DNA of 64,000 nucleotides from UBA4416 sp020846025 (GTDB lineage: Bacteria; Bacteroidota; Bacteroidia; B-17B0; Aurantibacillaceae). The DNA is taken from contig CAUJDD010000036.1 in NCBI GenBank assembly GCA_963169295.1, positions 1 through 64,000 of the forward strand, written 5' to 3'. The position numbers and the translations under genes were made by a program. Positions 15,657 to 23,915 of the stretch are shown here, piece after piece. Position 1 is the first letter of the stretch, and every line of letters begins with the position of its first letter. The notes under the pieces are model-generated. The model had not been told where the DNA came from. It worked only from the letters and a program-made list of their open reading frames with translations, and did no database searches.

Positions 15657-17084
15657 TTAAAATCTAAAATAAATAAAAGGATTAAAACCAAGTGCGGCAA
15701 TATAACTTAATGAAATATAAAATAACAAGATACTACAACTTAACAGCACTGTATTAGATAATGTGGTATGATGCTCGCCATACACCTTAGCTTGAAGCGT
15801 TTTGGTAAAAGGTAAACAAGCAAAGAAAGAAAACACTACTGCCAAAGACAACGAAAAATAAAAATCGTTGTGTAAAGCAAATTTACCATCCGTAAAATCA
15901 AAACTAAACATTGTTTTTACAATATGATTTGCCTGCGATAAATCCTCTATTCTAAAATATACCCAACCTACTACAACGATTATAAAAGTGATGATGGTTG
16001 AAATAAATTTCCCGATTTTGGCATACACATTTAATAAAAATAACCGCTCTAATATTAAGAACAAGCCATGATAAGCACCCCAAATTACAAAGTTCCAACT
16101 AGCGCCATGCCACAAGCCCGACGCCAAAAACACAATTAATAAATTTCTGTACAACTTATAATTTGCATTCACTTTATTTCCGCCTAACGGGATGTATAAA
16201 TAATTTTTCATCCAAGTTCCAAGCGTTATATGCCATCTTCTCCAAAACTCGCTAATGCTAGAAGAAAGATAAGGGTTATTAAAATTTTCGGGCAAACGAA
16301 TACCCATTATCTTACATAATCCAATAGCCATATCGCTATAGCCACTAAAATCAAAATAAATTTGAAACGTGTATGCTAAAGCACCCACCCAAGCAGCAGC
16401 CGTGTTTAAATCTTGTGCTTCCAACTTAAATACATCATCGGCTTGTGAGCCAATGGTATTAGCTATAATTACTTTCTTTGCTAAGCCTATGCAAAAGGTA
16501 TAAAAGCCACTCAGCTTTACATCGGCTGTATAATTTTTTTCTCTATCTGTTATTTGGTCGGCAATATCGTGGTAACGAACAATAGGTCCTGCAATTAGTT
16601 TTGGAAATAATAAAATATAGGTTTGATAATGCCAAAAATTTTTGAGTGGCTTGTGAACACCTCTATACACATCAACTACATAAGTTACACTCTCAAAGGT
16701 GTAAAACGAAATGCCAATAGGTAAAGCAATTTTCAACCAAGTTATCTCTTTTATACCTAAAGTAGATAAAGCTACATTGATATTATCAATAAAAAAATTA
16801 CTATACTTAAAGTAAGCCAATAAGCCCAAATTAATAAGAAGGGAGATAATCAAGAGTTGTTTTTTCCCTTTCTCACTTTTAGCTTGGTACATTTTATTAA
16901 CGATAAAGTAATCAATAAAGGTGGTACCCAAAATCACAAAAATAAATTTAGGGCCACCCCAAGCATAAAAAATAATACTGAAAATTAAGATGCAAGCATT
17001 CTTAAACTTATGTGGTGTAAGATGATACACCAAAAGGAATAATGGAAGAAAATAAACTAAAAATGTAATGCTACTAAATACCAT
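15657..17084 (-). CDS. MBOAT-family membrane O-acyltransferase (AlgI/PatA-like)
   Basis: The 475-residue polytopic protein begins MVFSSITFLVYFLPLFLLVYH, the usual start of AlgI-type proteins. It contains DFSGYSDMAIGLCKIMGIRLPENFNNPYLS, the family core FWRRWHITLGTWMKNYLYIP, and FLASGLWHGASWNFVIWGAYHG with the catalytic His. It moves acyl (usually acetyl) groups across the inner membrane for O-acetylation of surface polysaccharide. Its start overlaps the rfbB stop by one base, and its AlgX/AlgJ-like partner follows after three bases, so the three are one operon. Confidence 0.93.
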   Translation of the reverse strand: MVFSSITFLVYFLPLFLLVYHLTPHKFKNACILIFSIIFYAWGGPKFIFVILGTTFIDYFIVNKMYQAKSEKGKKQLLIISLLINLGLLAYFKYSNFFIDNINVALSTLGIKEITWLKIALPIGISFYTFESVTYVVDVYRGVHKPLKNFWHYQTYILLFPKLIAGPIVRYHDIADQITDREKNYTADVKLSGFYTFCIGLAKKVIIANTIGSQADDVFKLEAQDLNTAAAWVGALAYTFQIYFDFSGYSDMAIGLCKIMGIRLPENFNNPYLSSSISEFWRRWHITLGTWMKNYLYIPLGGNKVNANYKLYRNLLIVFLASGLWHGASWNFVIWGAYHGLFLILERLFLLNVYAKIGKFISTIITFIIVVVGWVYFRIEDLSQANHIVKTMFSFDFTDGKFALHNDFYFSLSLAVVFSFFACLPFTKTLQAKVYGEHHTTLSNTVLLSCSILLFYISLSYIAALGFNPFIYFRF

Positions 17085-18133
17085 TATGATTGATATTGTT
17101 TTTCATAATATTTAGCGTACTCGCCCGAAGTAACATCATTGAGCCAAGCTTCGTTTTGCAAATACCAATCTACCGTTTTTGAAAGACCTTCTTCAAATTG
17201 CAAAGAAGGTTTCCATCCTAACTCATTTTGCAACTTTGTAGAATCAATAGCATAACGTAAATCGTGGCCTGCTCTATCAGTTACAAAAGTGATTAATTTT
17301 TGATTAGTTCCCTTTGCACGTCCAAGTTTTTCATCCATCATATCGCACAATAGTTTAATAACATCAATATTAGTCCACTCGTTATGACCACCTATATTAT
17401 ACGTGCTACCTAATGCCGCTTTATGAAAAATAACATCTATAGCTCTTGCATGATCTTCTACAAATAACCAATCGCGCACGTTTTCGCCTTTACCGTAAAT
17501 AGGTAACGGTTTATTGTGCTTGATATTATTAATACACAATGGAATTAATTTTTCAGGAAAATGAAATGGACCATAGTTATTTGAGCAATTAGAAATAACA
17601 CAAGGCAATTTATAAGTATCGTGATAGGCTCTTACAAAATGATCGGAACTTGCTTTAGATGCCGAATAAGGACTGTGTGGATCGTAAGCTGTAGTTTCGG
17701 TAAACAAGCCCGTATCGCCTAACGAGCCATACACCTCATCAGTAGAAACATGATAAAACTTAGTAAACTGAGTAGCATCTGCCTTAAATAATTCTTTGGC
17801 TGCGTTTAATAAATTTACCGTGCCAATCACATTGGTATATACAAACTCTAAAGGATTTGTAATACTTCTATCTACATGGCTCTCGGCAGCTAAATGTATA
17901 ACGGCATTAAACTGATGTGTTTTAAATAACTGATTAATAAAATCAGCATCTACTATATCGCCTTTTATAAAGGTGTAATTCGGTTTACTCTCTACATCTT
18001 TTAAGTTGGCTAAATTTCCTGCATAGGTTAATTTATCTAAATTATAAATAGAATAATTAGGATATTTATTGACAAACAATCTCACTACATGAGACCCAAT
18101 GAACCCTGCACCACCTGTTATCAAAACTTTCAT
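17084..18133 (-). CDS. rfbB: dTDP-glucose 4,6-dehydratase
   Basis: The 349-residue extended SDR enzyme shows the NAD-binding GGAGFIGSHVVRLF (residues 7-20), LAAESHVDRSI, STDEVYGSLG, the catalytic YSASK (Tyr/Lys) and NCSNNYGPFHFPEKLIP, all diagnostic of RfbB/RmlB. It converts dTDP-glucose to dTDP-4-keto-6-deoxyglucose, the precursor of rhamnose and other 6-deoxysugars. The other rml genes are not adjacent. It heads the operon with the MBOAT and AlgX/AlgJ-like genes, which suggests that a deoxysugar-containing surface glycan is O-acetylated. Confidence 0.95.
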   Translation of the reverse strand: MKVLITGGAGFIGSHVVRLFVNKYPNYSIYNLDKLTYAGNLANLKDVESKPNYTFIKGDIVDADFINQLFKTHQFNAVIHLAAESHVDRSITNPLEFVYTNVIGTVNLLNAAKELFKADATQFTKFYHVSTDEVYGSLGDTGLFTETTAYDPHSPYSASKASSDHFVRAYHDTYKLPCVISNCSNNYGPFHFPEKLIPLCINNIKHNKPLPIYGKGENVRDWLFVEDHARAIDVIFHKAALGSTYNIGGHNEWTNIDVIKLLCDMMDEKLGRAKGTNQKLITFVTDRAGHDLRYAIDSTKLQNELGWKPSLQFEEGLSKTVDWYLQNEAWLNDVTSGEYAKYYEKQYQS

Positions 18134-18276
18134 AAAACGTTAAAAAAATATTTGTTACGAATATACAAAGTATGATTTAAAAAAAGAGAAGCCTTGGGTA
18201 CTTATTCGTTCAAAATGCCTAAAAAGTGAGTGTTTTTTTACTTATTTTTGAGAAAATTTAAGCAAATTACCCCATA

Positions 18277-18975
18277 ATGGCTACTATCGAGGAAGTAAAA
18301 ACATACTACGATACTGTACATTTAAAAACAGTAAAAAAGGTTGGTATTAATAAAAGGCATTTAACAATTTTAAAAAACTTAAAGAAAGTTGGGCTACAAG
18401 CTAACTCAAAGGTATTAGAAATTGGATGCGGTATTGGCACGGTTAGTCAACTTATTTTAAAACACATACCACAAGGCAAACTGGTAGGATTAGATATTAG
18501 CCCCGAGAGTATTGAACTAGCTAAGCAGTATAATAAATCTTACACTCATGCCGAGTTTTTAGTAAACGACATGAGTAATTTTACACACTCATTACAATTT
18601 GATTTTGTGGTTTTTCCTGATGTGTTAGAGCATATACCTGTAGATCAACACGCTCATATTTTTGAAACCATTGCTAAACTAACGAGCCCTAATGCAGTGG
18701 TATTAATCAATATACCAGAACCTAATCACTTAAACTGGTTAAGAAAAAACCATCCCGATAAATTGCAAATAATTGACCAATCTTTATCAATGCAAGATTT
18801 ATTAAATCATGCCTATCCTTATGGTTTTAAACTTTACTCTATGAATTCGTATTCGCTCTTTTATGCGGTACATGATTATGTAAGCATTGTATTAAAAAAG
18901 AATATGGAACTACGTGAAGCGCCCTTAAAACCTTATTTATCAAGGGCAATAGACGCTCTTCGCTCAAAGTTTTAG
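18277..18975 (+). CDS. Class I SAM-dependent methyltransferase
   Basis: The 232-residue protein has the SAM-binding motif I VLEIGCGIGTVSQLI (about residues 47-61), motif II LVGLDISPESIELAK and FDFVVFPDVLEHIP as motif IV, typical of Methyltransf_11/25-type enzymes. The substrate is unknown. It lies next to the polysaccharide operon but on the other strand with its own 143-base upstream region, so a role in glycan methylation is possible but only by position. Confidence 0.85.
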   Translation: MATIEEVKTYYDTVHLKTVKKVGINKRHLTILKNLKKVGLQANSKVLEIGCGIGTVSQLILKHIPQGKLVGLDISPESIELAKQYNKSYTHAEFLVNDMSNFTHSLQFDFVVFPDVLEHIPVDQHAHIFETIAKLTSPNAVVLINIPEPNHLNWLRKNHPDKLQIIDQSLSMQDLLNHAYPYGFKLYSMNSYSLFYAVHDYVSIVLKKNMELREAPLKPYLSRAIDALRSKF

Positions 18976-19049
18976 GATTTAAATTTTATTAAAGTTTTAT
19001 TAGATGCAATATTAATTGGAGTATTTTGCATGTAGGATGAACTTAAATC

Positions 19050-19655
19050 TCAATTGTTAGAGGTAATCAGTTCAAAAATCAGTTCAGTCAATACCAAAAC
19101 ATTGCTCTCAATAGTTCCTTTCATATATTGCTGATAAACATTTTTGTTATCCGATGGATTGAGATTTAAAATCAAATCCTTATCTAAAGCTAATAACCTT
19201 AAAAACTCTCTTTGTGTTCTTCCGTTACCTTCCCGAAATGGATGTAAATAGTTGATGTTGTCTAAAATCTCTGCCAACTTTTCAGCTAGTTCTTTTTTGT
19301 TGTCTTTCGGTATTTTTTTGAATTCAGTAATTAGCTGATTAATATATGTGAATGCGTTATCGAAATTGGAAATTGGAAAAAACTGTTTTCCATCTTTACT
19401 TATCTCAACAAGGCGCTTCTTTCCAGCCCATACATAAATATCTTGAAATAAATGTTTATGAATTTCAAAAAGACTATCAATTGATTTAATTTTAATCGGG
19501 TTTTCGTAAAGCTCTTGTAGTCGTTTAGTTACGGCAGCACTCTCAACAAAGAGTAATACATCATGTTCTAAAATACCTTGTAAATTTTTTAAAACTCCTG
19601 TTTTAGAGTCAACATAGATGTGGTTTGCATCCATGTATTTATAAGCATTAGACAT
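19050..19655 (-). CDS. Fic-family AMPylase toxin
   Basis: The 201-residue protein (ATG at 19655; a start 27 bases upstream is possible) carries the Fic core HPFREGNGRTQR starting at His138, the full HPFx[D/E]GNGRxxR motif for adenylyl transfer from ATP to a target hydroxyl. The flap region KKRLVEISKDGKQFFP precedes it. It overlaps the upstream small gene by eight bases. That gene encodes an inhibitory helix protein, so this is a FicT/FicA-type toxin-antitoxin pair (class I). The target is unknown; known Fic toxins modify DNA gyrase/topoisomerase IV or other proteins. Confidence 0.9.
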   Translation of the reverse strand: MSNAYKYMDANHIYVDSKTGVLKNLQGILEHDVLLFVESAAVTKRLQELYENPIKIKSIDSLFEIHKHLFQDIYVWAGKKRLVEISKDGKQFFPISNFDNAFTYINQLITEFKKIPKDNKKELAEKLAEILDNINYLHPFREGNGRTQREFLRLLALDKDLILNLNPSDNKNVYQQYMKGTIESNVLVLTELIFELITSNN

Positions 19656-19869
19656 AGGCTTTTTGTTTAGCAAATGCCACAAGTTCTGTTAGAGATATCT
19701 TGCCAGTTACATAATCCCTAATTATTTCAATTCCTTTTGGTGTTGGTATAAATCCTTCAAACATATTACTCCCTATAGCATTAGCAGTGTTCTCTAAAGT
19801 CCTCAAGTCTGAAAATTTCACTCCCATTATTGTTAGGTTAATTCTATCTATTTCTATTGTGGCAAACAT
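19648..19869 (-). CDS. Fic antitoxin, VbhA-like
   Basis: The 73-residue protein has the Fic inhibitory helix motif [S/T]xxxE[G/N]: Ser34-Asn-Met-Phe-Glu38-Gly39, in the context ANAIGSNMFEGF. In class I pairs the Glu reaches into the toxin's ATP site and blocks AMPylation. The C-terminal part (KGIEIIRDYVTGKISLTELVAFAK) resembles the antitoxin VbhA domain. Its stop overlaps the toxin start, so the antitoxin is made first. No clear promoter was seen. Confidence 0.85.
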   Translation of the reverse strand: MFATIEIDRINLTIMGVKFSDLRTLENTANAIGSNMFEGFIPTPKGIEIIRDYVTGKISLTELVAFAKQKAYV

Positions 19870-19973
19870 ATCTTCTCAGTTCTTAAACCTTTTACAAATT
19901 TACGAAATTTTGGGTTAATTGGAATATTTGTGTGTAGGGTATTGATAGTAAGTTAAAAATACAACTCTCCTCT

Positions 19974-20399
19974 TTATTTACATACTTTAGCCGTGTTAAA
20001 CTTTTCTATTTGTTCGTAGCACCAGTTTTCAGCATCAGATATAGAGTTGAAAATTTTTAACGGACTAAGTTGCGGGCTTATCTTTAAATAAAAGTTAGCC
20101 ACAATTTTTTGAGCCAAACTTTTTGTTACGACTGCAATACATATTTTTGGAAATGAATGTTGATTTGCCTTGGCGTATTTAATGGCATCACTCCCAAACA
20201 CAAAGGTATCGTCTAAAGAATAATACATAAAAGCATACGATTTTCCTTCTATTAAACTATTATACGCCTTGATGTTGAGTTTCATTTGTTCCTCATCCAT
20301 TGTTTCCTGCGGCTTTCCAATTACACGCACAACGCCATCGCTACATAACTGAATAGTAACAGATTTTGTTTCGCTTTGTTTAAGAATTTTAAAATTCAT
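19974..20399 (-). CDS. STAS-like domain protein, tandem paralogue A
   Basis: The ATG at 20399 (141 residues) is preferred to a TTG nine bases upstream. The sequence is similar to its upstream neighbour over its full length: CSDGVVRVI, YNSLIEGKSYAFMYYS, AIKYAKANQHSFPKICIAVVTKSLAQKIVANFYLK, DAENWCYEQ. The alternating strand/helix pattern with the terminal DAExWC helix resembles SpoIIAA-like/STAS-type small proteins seen in many Bacteroidota. No function is established. It is 16 bases downstream of its paralogue and likely co-transcribed. Confidence 0.65.
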   Translation of the reverse strand: MNFKILKQSETKSVTIQLCSDGVVRVIGKPQETMDEEQMKLNIKAYNSLIEGKSYAFMYYSLDDTFVFGSDAIKYAKANQHSFPKICIAVVTKSLAQKIVANFYLKISPQLSPLKIFNSISDAENWCYEQIEKFNTAKVCK

Positions 20400-20415
20400 C
20401 CGCGCCAAATATAAT

Positions 20416-20850
20416 CTATTTACAAGAAACTAAATGGCTTTTTTGGTACTTGGCATACTGCTCCAAACACCATTTTTCAGCATCATCCATATTTGAAAAA
20501 ACTTTAAATGGATAATGGGGCTTGTTAAATTTTAAATAAAAATCGGCTAATAGTTTATGTGCCAAACGAGTAACTAATGCGGCATTGCAAACTTTAGGAA
20601 ACGAAAACTCGTTTTCTTTTGCGTATCTCCTACCCTCTTCAGTAATATTTGAGGAAGAATCCTCGGCATAGTATAAATACGGAAAAGCTTCGCCCTCCGC
20701 TAATTGATTATACAATGCAAACAACTCTTTAAACTGTTCGGGAGTAACATCAACATTCCTCTTTATCATTACTCTCACAATATTATCGCTACAAAACGAT
20801 ACTTTTGCAACCTCTGTTTCAGCTTTTTTTATGACAGTAAAGCAACTCAT
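20416..20850 (-). CDS. STAS-like domain protein, tandem paralogue B
   Basis: The 144-residue protein shares with the downstream gene CSDNIVRVM, YNQLAEGEAFPYLYY, EGRRYAKENEFSFPKVCNAALVTRLAHKLLADFYLK and DAEKWCLEQ, so the two arose by tandem duplication and then diverged. The fold looks STAS/SpoIIAA-like, but no phosphorylatable Ser can be assigned with confidence. It is divergent from the aminopeptidase P gene, with 51 bases between the starts. Confidence 0.65.
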   Translation of the reverse strand: MSCFTVIKKAETEVAKVSFCSDNIVRVMIKRNVDVTPEQFKELFALYNQLAEGEAFPYLYYAEDSSSNITEEGRRYAKENEFSFPKVCNAALVTRLAHKLLADFYLKFNKPHYPFKVFSNMDDAEKWCLEQYAKYQKSHLVSCK

Positions 20851-20901
20851 TAAAAAAATAAGTATATTAGTAAAATCAAAGATAATAAATTAATCGAAAA
20901 A

Positions 20902-22194
20902 ATGAAATATTCTGCCATAAAAAAAGACCTTTTTATCGATAATCGTAAAAATTTCTGCAAACATCTAAAGCCAAATTCGTTGGCACTCTTCGTTAGTAAT
21001 GATATTTTACCTACCAATGCGGATGGCTCCTTTGGTTTTGTACAAAACAGTGATTTATTCTATTTATCAGGAATAGACCAAGAAGACACGATATTACTCA
21101 TTTTTCCAGATGTAAAAGATGGAAAACACAAAGAGGTGCTTTTTATTAAAGAAACCAGCGAGTTAATTGCCATTTGGGAAGGAGCAAAACTTACTAAAGA
21201 AGAAGCGAAAGAAGTAAGTGGAATAGAAAATATTTACTGGCACCATGAGTTTGACAAAGTTATAAAAGGCTTTATTTTTCAAGCCGAACACATTTATTTG
21301 AATAGTAATGAGCACACACGCCGCTATATTGATATGCAAACAGCTCAAACACGTTTTAATGCTTCTATTCAGCAACAATACCCATTGCATAGCATACAGC
21401 GCTCGGCACCTATTATGCACAAAATTAGAGCCATTAAGCATCCTATTGAAATTGAGCAAATACAACAAGCTTGCAATATTACCGAGAAAGGTTTTCGTCG
21501 TTTATTAAGTTATGTAAAACCAGGCGTTACCGAGTATGAGATAGAAGCTGAGTTAATACATGAATTTGTAAGAAACAGAAGTCGTGGCTTTGCTTATGGT
21601 CCTATTATAGCAAGTGGCAAAAATGCCTGTGTATTGCATTATGTTGAAAACAATAAGCCCTGCAAAGATGGCGATGTGTTGTTATTAGACGTAGCTGCCG
21701 AATATGCAAACTATGCTAGTGATATGACAAGGGCTATACCTGTAAATGGTAAATTTACCAAACGCCAAAAAGAAGTGTATAATGCCGTATTGCGTGTTAT
21801 GAAAGCAGCTACTAAAATGCTAGTAGTTGGTAACACCTTCGAAAAATACAACAAAGCCGTAGGCGATTTAATGACTGAAGAATTATTGCAACTTGGCTTA
21901 CTTAAAACAGAGGATGTGAAAAACCAAAATCCAGCATGGCCAGCATATAAAAAATACTTTATGCATGGCACTTCTCATTTTATGGGATTAGACGTACACG
22001 ATGTTGGCTTCTTTTACGAACCTATGCAAGCCGGAAATGTGTTTACCTGCGAACCAGGCATTTATATTTTAGAAGAAAACTTAGGTATTCGCCTGGAAAA
22101 CAACATCTTAATTACACCCAACGGAAATGACGACCTTATGAAAAACATTCCGCTAGAGGCAGATGAGATAGAAGAATTAATGAATAAATCTTAA
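20902..22194 (+). CDS. pepP: Xaa-Pro aminopeptidase (aminopeptidase P, M24 family)
   Basis: The 430-residue enzyme has the AMP_N domain (residues about 1-135) and a creatinase-fold M24 domain. Metal-binding regions are visible in order: LLLDVAAEYANYASDMTRA (two Asp), HGTSHFMGLDVHDVG (His), FTCEPGIYILEE (Glu) and GIRLENNILI (Glu). It removes N-terminal residues preceding proline, using two Mn(II) ions. Length is normal. The ATG at 20902 follows an A-rich leader without a Shine-Dalgarno sequence. It is monocistronic or weakly linked to the downstream sigma factor (50 bases). Confidence 0.95.
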   Translation: MKYSAIKKDLFIDNRKNFCKHLKPNSLALFVSNDILPTNADGSFGFVQNSDLFYLSGIDQEDTILLIFPDVKDGKHKEVLFIKETSELIAIWEGAKLTKEEAKEVSGIENIYWHHEFDKVIKGFIFQAEHIYLNSNEHTRRYIDMQTAQTRFNASIQQQYPLHSIQRSAPIMHKIRAIKHPIEIEQIQQACNITEKGFRRLLSYVKPGVTEYEIEAELIHEFVRNRSRGFAYGPIIASGKNACVLHYVENNKPCKDGDVLLLDVAAEYANYASDMTRAIPVNGKFTKRQKEVYNAVLRVMKAATKMLVVGNTFEKYNKAVGDLMTEELLQLGLLKTEDVKNQNPAWPAYKKYFMHGTSHFMGLDVHDVGFFYEPMQAGNVFTCEPGIYILEENLGIRLENNILITPNGNDDLMKNIPLEADEIEELMNKS

Positions 22195-22244
22195 AAAAAC
22201 AGGTTACCTTTAAGCAAACGAGGTATTAATATAAACAAGGCTTT

Positions 22245-22805
22245 ATGTCGAAAGTAACGTACACCGACCTTGAATTTATTGAAGGATTAAAGCAAAGTGA
22301 TGATGTGGTGTTGCGTGCTTTATACAAAAAGTATTATAACCTCGTTCTTAAATATGTTGTAAACAATAGTGGCGACAATCAAGCAGCTGCCGATGTCTAT
22401 CAAGATACAATTATTGTATTGTATGAAACCGTACAAAAACCGCATTTTCAGCTCAACTGTCAGTTACAAACTTTTATTTACTCTGTTGCCAAACGCCTAT
22501 GGTTAAAGCAACTGCGCAATAAAGGGCAATTAACCCGACTAAACTCCGAAGAAGAAGATGAGGTGGTAGATGTAAGTGAAGAACTAACCGAGCACTTGCA
22601 AAAAGAAGCGGATATTAAAAAAATGAATGATAGTTTAGAAAACCTTGGAGAACCTTGTAGCACACTACTAAAAGATTTTTATGTTCACAAACTTAGCATG
22701 GAAGAAATATCCGAAAAATTTGGATATACCAATGCTGACAATGCTAAAACACAAAAATATAAATGTTTACAACGTTTAAAACGGTATTTTTTTGAATCGA
22801 ATTAA
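22245..22805 (+). CDS. ECF-type RNA polymerase sigma factor
   Basis: The 186-residue protein has sigma region 2 (VLRALYKKYYNLVLKYVVNNSGDNQAAADVYQDTIIVLYE, residues about 22-61; TFIYSVAKRLWLKQLRNK) and region 4 (STLLKDFYVHKLSMEEISEKFGYTNADNAKTQKYKCLQRLKRYF) with the helix-turn-helix. It fits sigma-70 family group IV. The next gene starts 10 bases after its stop and encodes a membrane protein with an anti-sigma-like N-terminus, its probable partner. Confidence 0.92.
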   Translation: MSKVTYTDLEFIEGLKQSDDVVLRALYKKYYNLVLKYVVNNSGDNQAAADVYQDTIIVLYETVQKPHFQLNCQLQTFIYSVAKRLWLKQLRNKGQLTRLNSEEEDEVVDVSEELTEHLQKEADIKKMNDSLENLGEPCSTLLKDFYVHKLSMEEISEKFGYTNADNAKTQKYKCLQRLKRYFFESN

Positions 22806-22815
22806 AGAGAGAGAT

Positions 22816-23907
22816 ATGAGAAACGCAGAATTATTTGACAAGTATTTATTTGGGGAGTTAAGTGTTGAACAAAAAATTGAGTTTGAAACGCAACTTAAAA
22901 ACGATATCAGTTTTGCTGATGCTTACCAAAAGCATATAAAACTAATACAAACCATTCACGCACACGAACAACGTTCTGATTTAAAAAAGATATTATCTAA
23001 AATTCATCGTCAGGAGTTTGCCAACGAAACCAAAATTATTCCTCTTAAAGAAGAAACTTTTATTAAAAAACACGGTCGAACTTTTGCAGTAGCAGCATCG
23101 GTTGCAGTTGTAGCTGTTATTGGAACTATAATGGTACTAAGCGCTGGCGGTTACTTATTAAAACAACAAAGCAACGCTATTACCGATTTAAAACGTGATG
23201 TTACTGGCTTAAAGTATTCGCAAGATGCCATTATTGAAGGACTAAAAGTAGCCGCAAGAAAGCCTCATAAAAATTATGCTCCAGCTAATATAGAAGGAAC
23301 AGGTTTTGCTTTAAACAACAAAGGATATTTTATTACAAGTTACCACATGGTTAAAAATGCCGATTCGGTTTTTGTTACAAACAATACCATTGGGCGCTCG
23401 GTAGCAAAACTTGTTACCTCTAATCCATCTTTAGATATTGCTATTTATAAAATTGAAGATAATTCAGCTCTTAAAGACTTACTATTTCCTTTTTCATTTA
23501 AAGACAATACCTCCGACATAGGTGATAAAGTTTTCACACTTGGTTATCCTCGTAGAGACATTGTGTATGGTGAAGGCGCATTAAGTTCAAGCACAGGATT
23601 TAATAATGATACGACCATGTATCAAATTTCAATTCCTGTAAACCCAGGTAACAGTGGTGGCCCTTTAATGGACGAACACGGAAATATTATTGGTGTAATT
23701 CGTGGTAAACAAACCTCTGCCGAAGCAACAGGCTTTGCCATTAAATCAAATTTCATTAAACAAACCATCGATAGCTTGAAAGATGAAACCATAAAAGATG
23801 AATTAACTTTATCCTCTAAGAAATCGAAATTAAAAGGATTAAAACGTAGCGAACAGATTAAGAAAATACAACCTTTTGTATTTAATGTAATGGTTTATAA
23901 AAAATAA
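22816..23907 (+). CDS. Membrane anti-sigma-like protein fused to a trypsin-like (S1C) protease
   Basis: The ATG at 22816 (363 residues) is preferred to a TTG at 22792 inside the sigma gene; it follows a purine-rich AAAGAGAGAGAT. Residues 1-75 resemble Bacteroidota anti-sigma N-termini (ELFDKYLFGELSVEQKIEFE). A membrane helix spans about 90-113, then a short coiled stretch. Residues about 155-330 are a trypsin-like domain with the full triad His177 (ITSYHMV), Asp207 (SLDIAIYKI) and Ser280 (NPGNSGGPL). There is no PDZ domain. The layout suggests a cytoplasmic sigma-binding part and a periplasmic protease in one chain, which could sense and transmit envelope stress. Confidence 0.82.
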   Translation: MRNAELFDKYLFGELSVEQKIEFETQLKNDISFADAYQKHIKLIQTIHAHEQRSDLKKILSKIHRQEFANETKIIPLKEETFIKKHGRTFAVAASVAVVAVIGTIMVLSAGGYLLKQQSNAITDLKRDVTGLKYSQDAIIEGLKVAARKPHKNYAPANIEGTGFALNNKGYFITSYHMVKNADSVFVTNNTIGRSVAKLVTSNPSLDIAIYKIEDNSALKDLLFPFSFKDNTSDIGDKVFTLGYPRRDIVYGEGALSSSTGFNNDTTMYQISIPVNPGNSGGPLMDEHGNIIGVIRGKQTSAEATGFAIKSNFIKQTIDSLKDETIKDELTLSSKKSKLKGLKRSEQIKKIQPFVFNVMVYKK

Positions 23908-23915
23908 TTTTTTTA

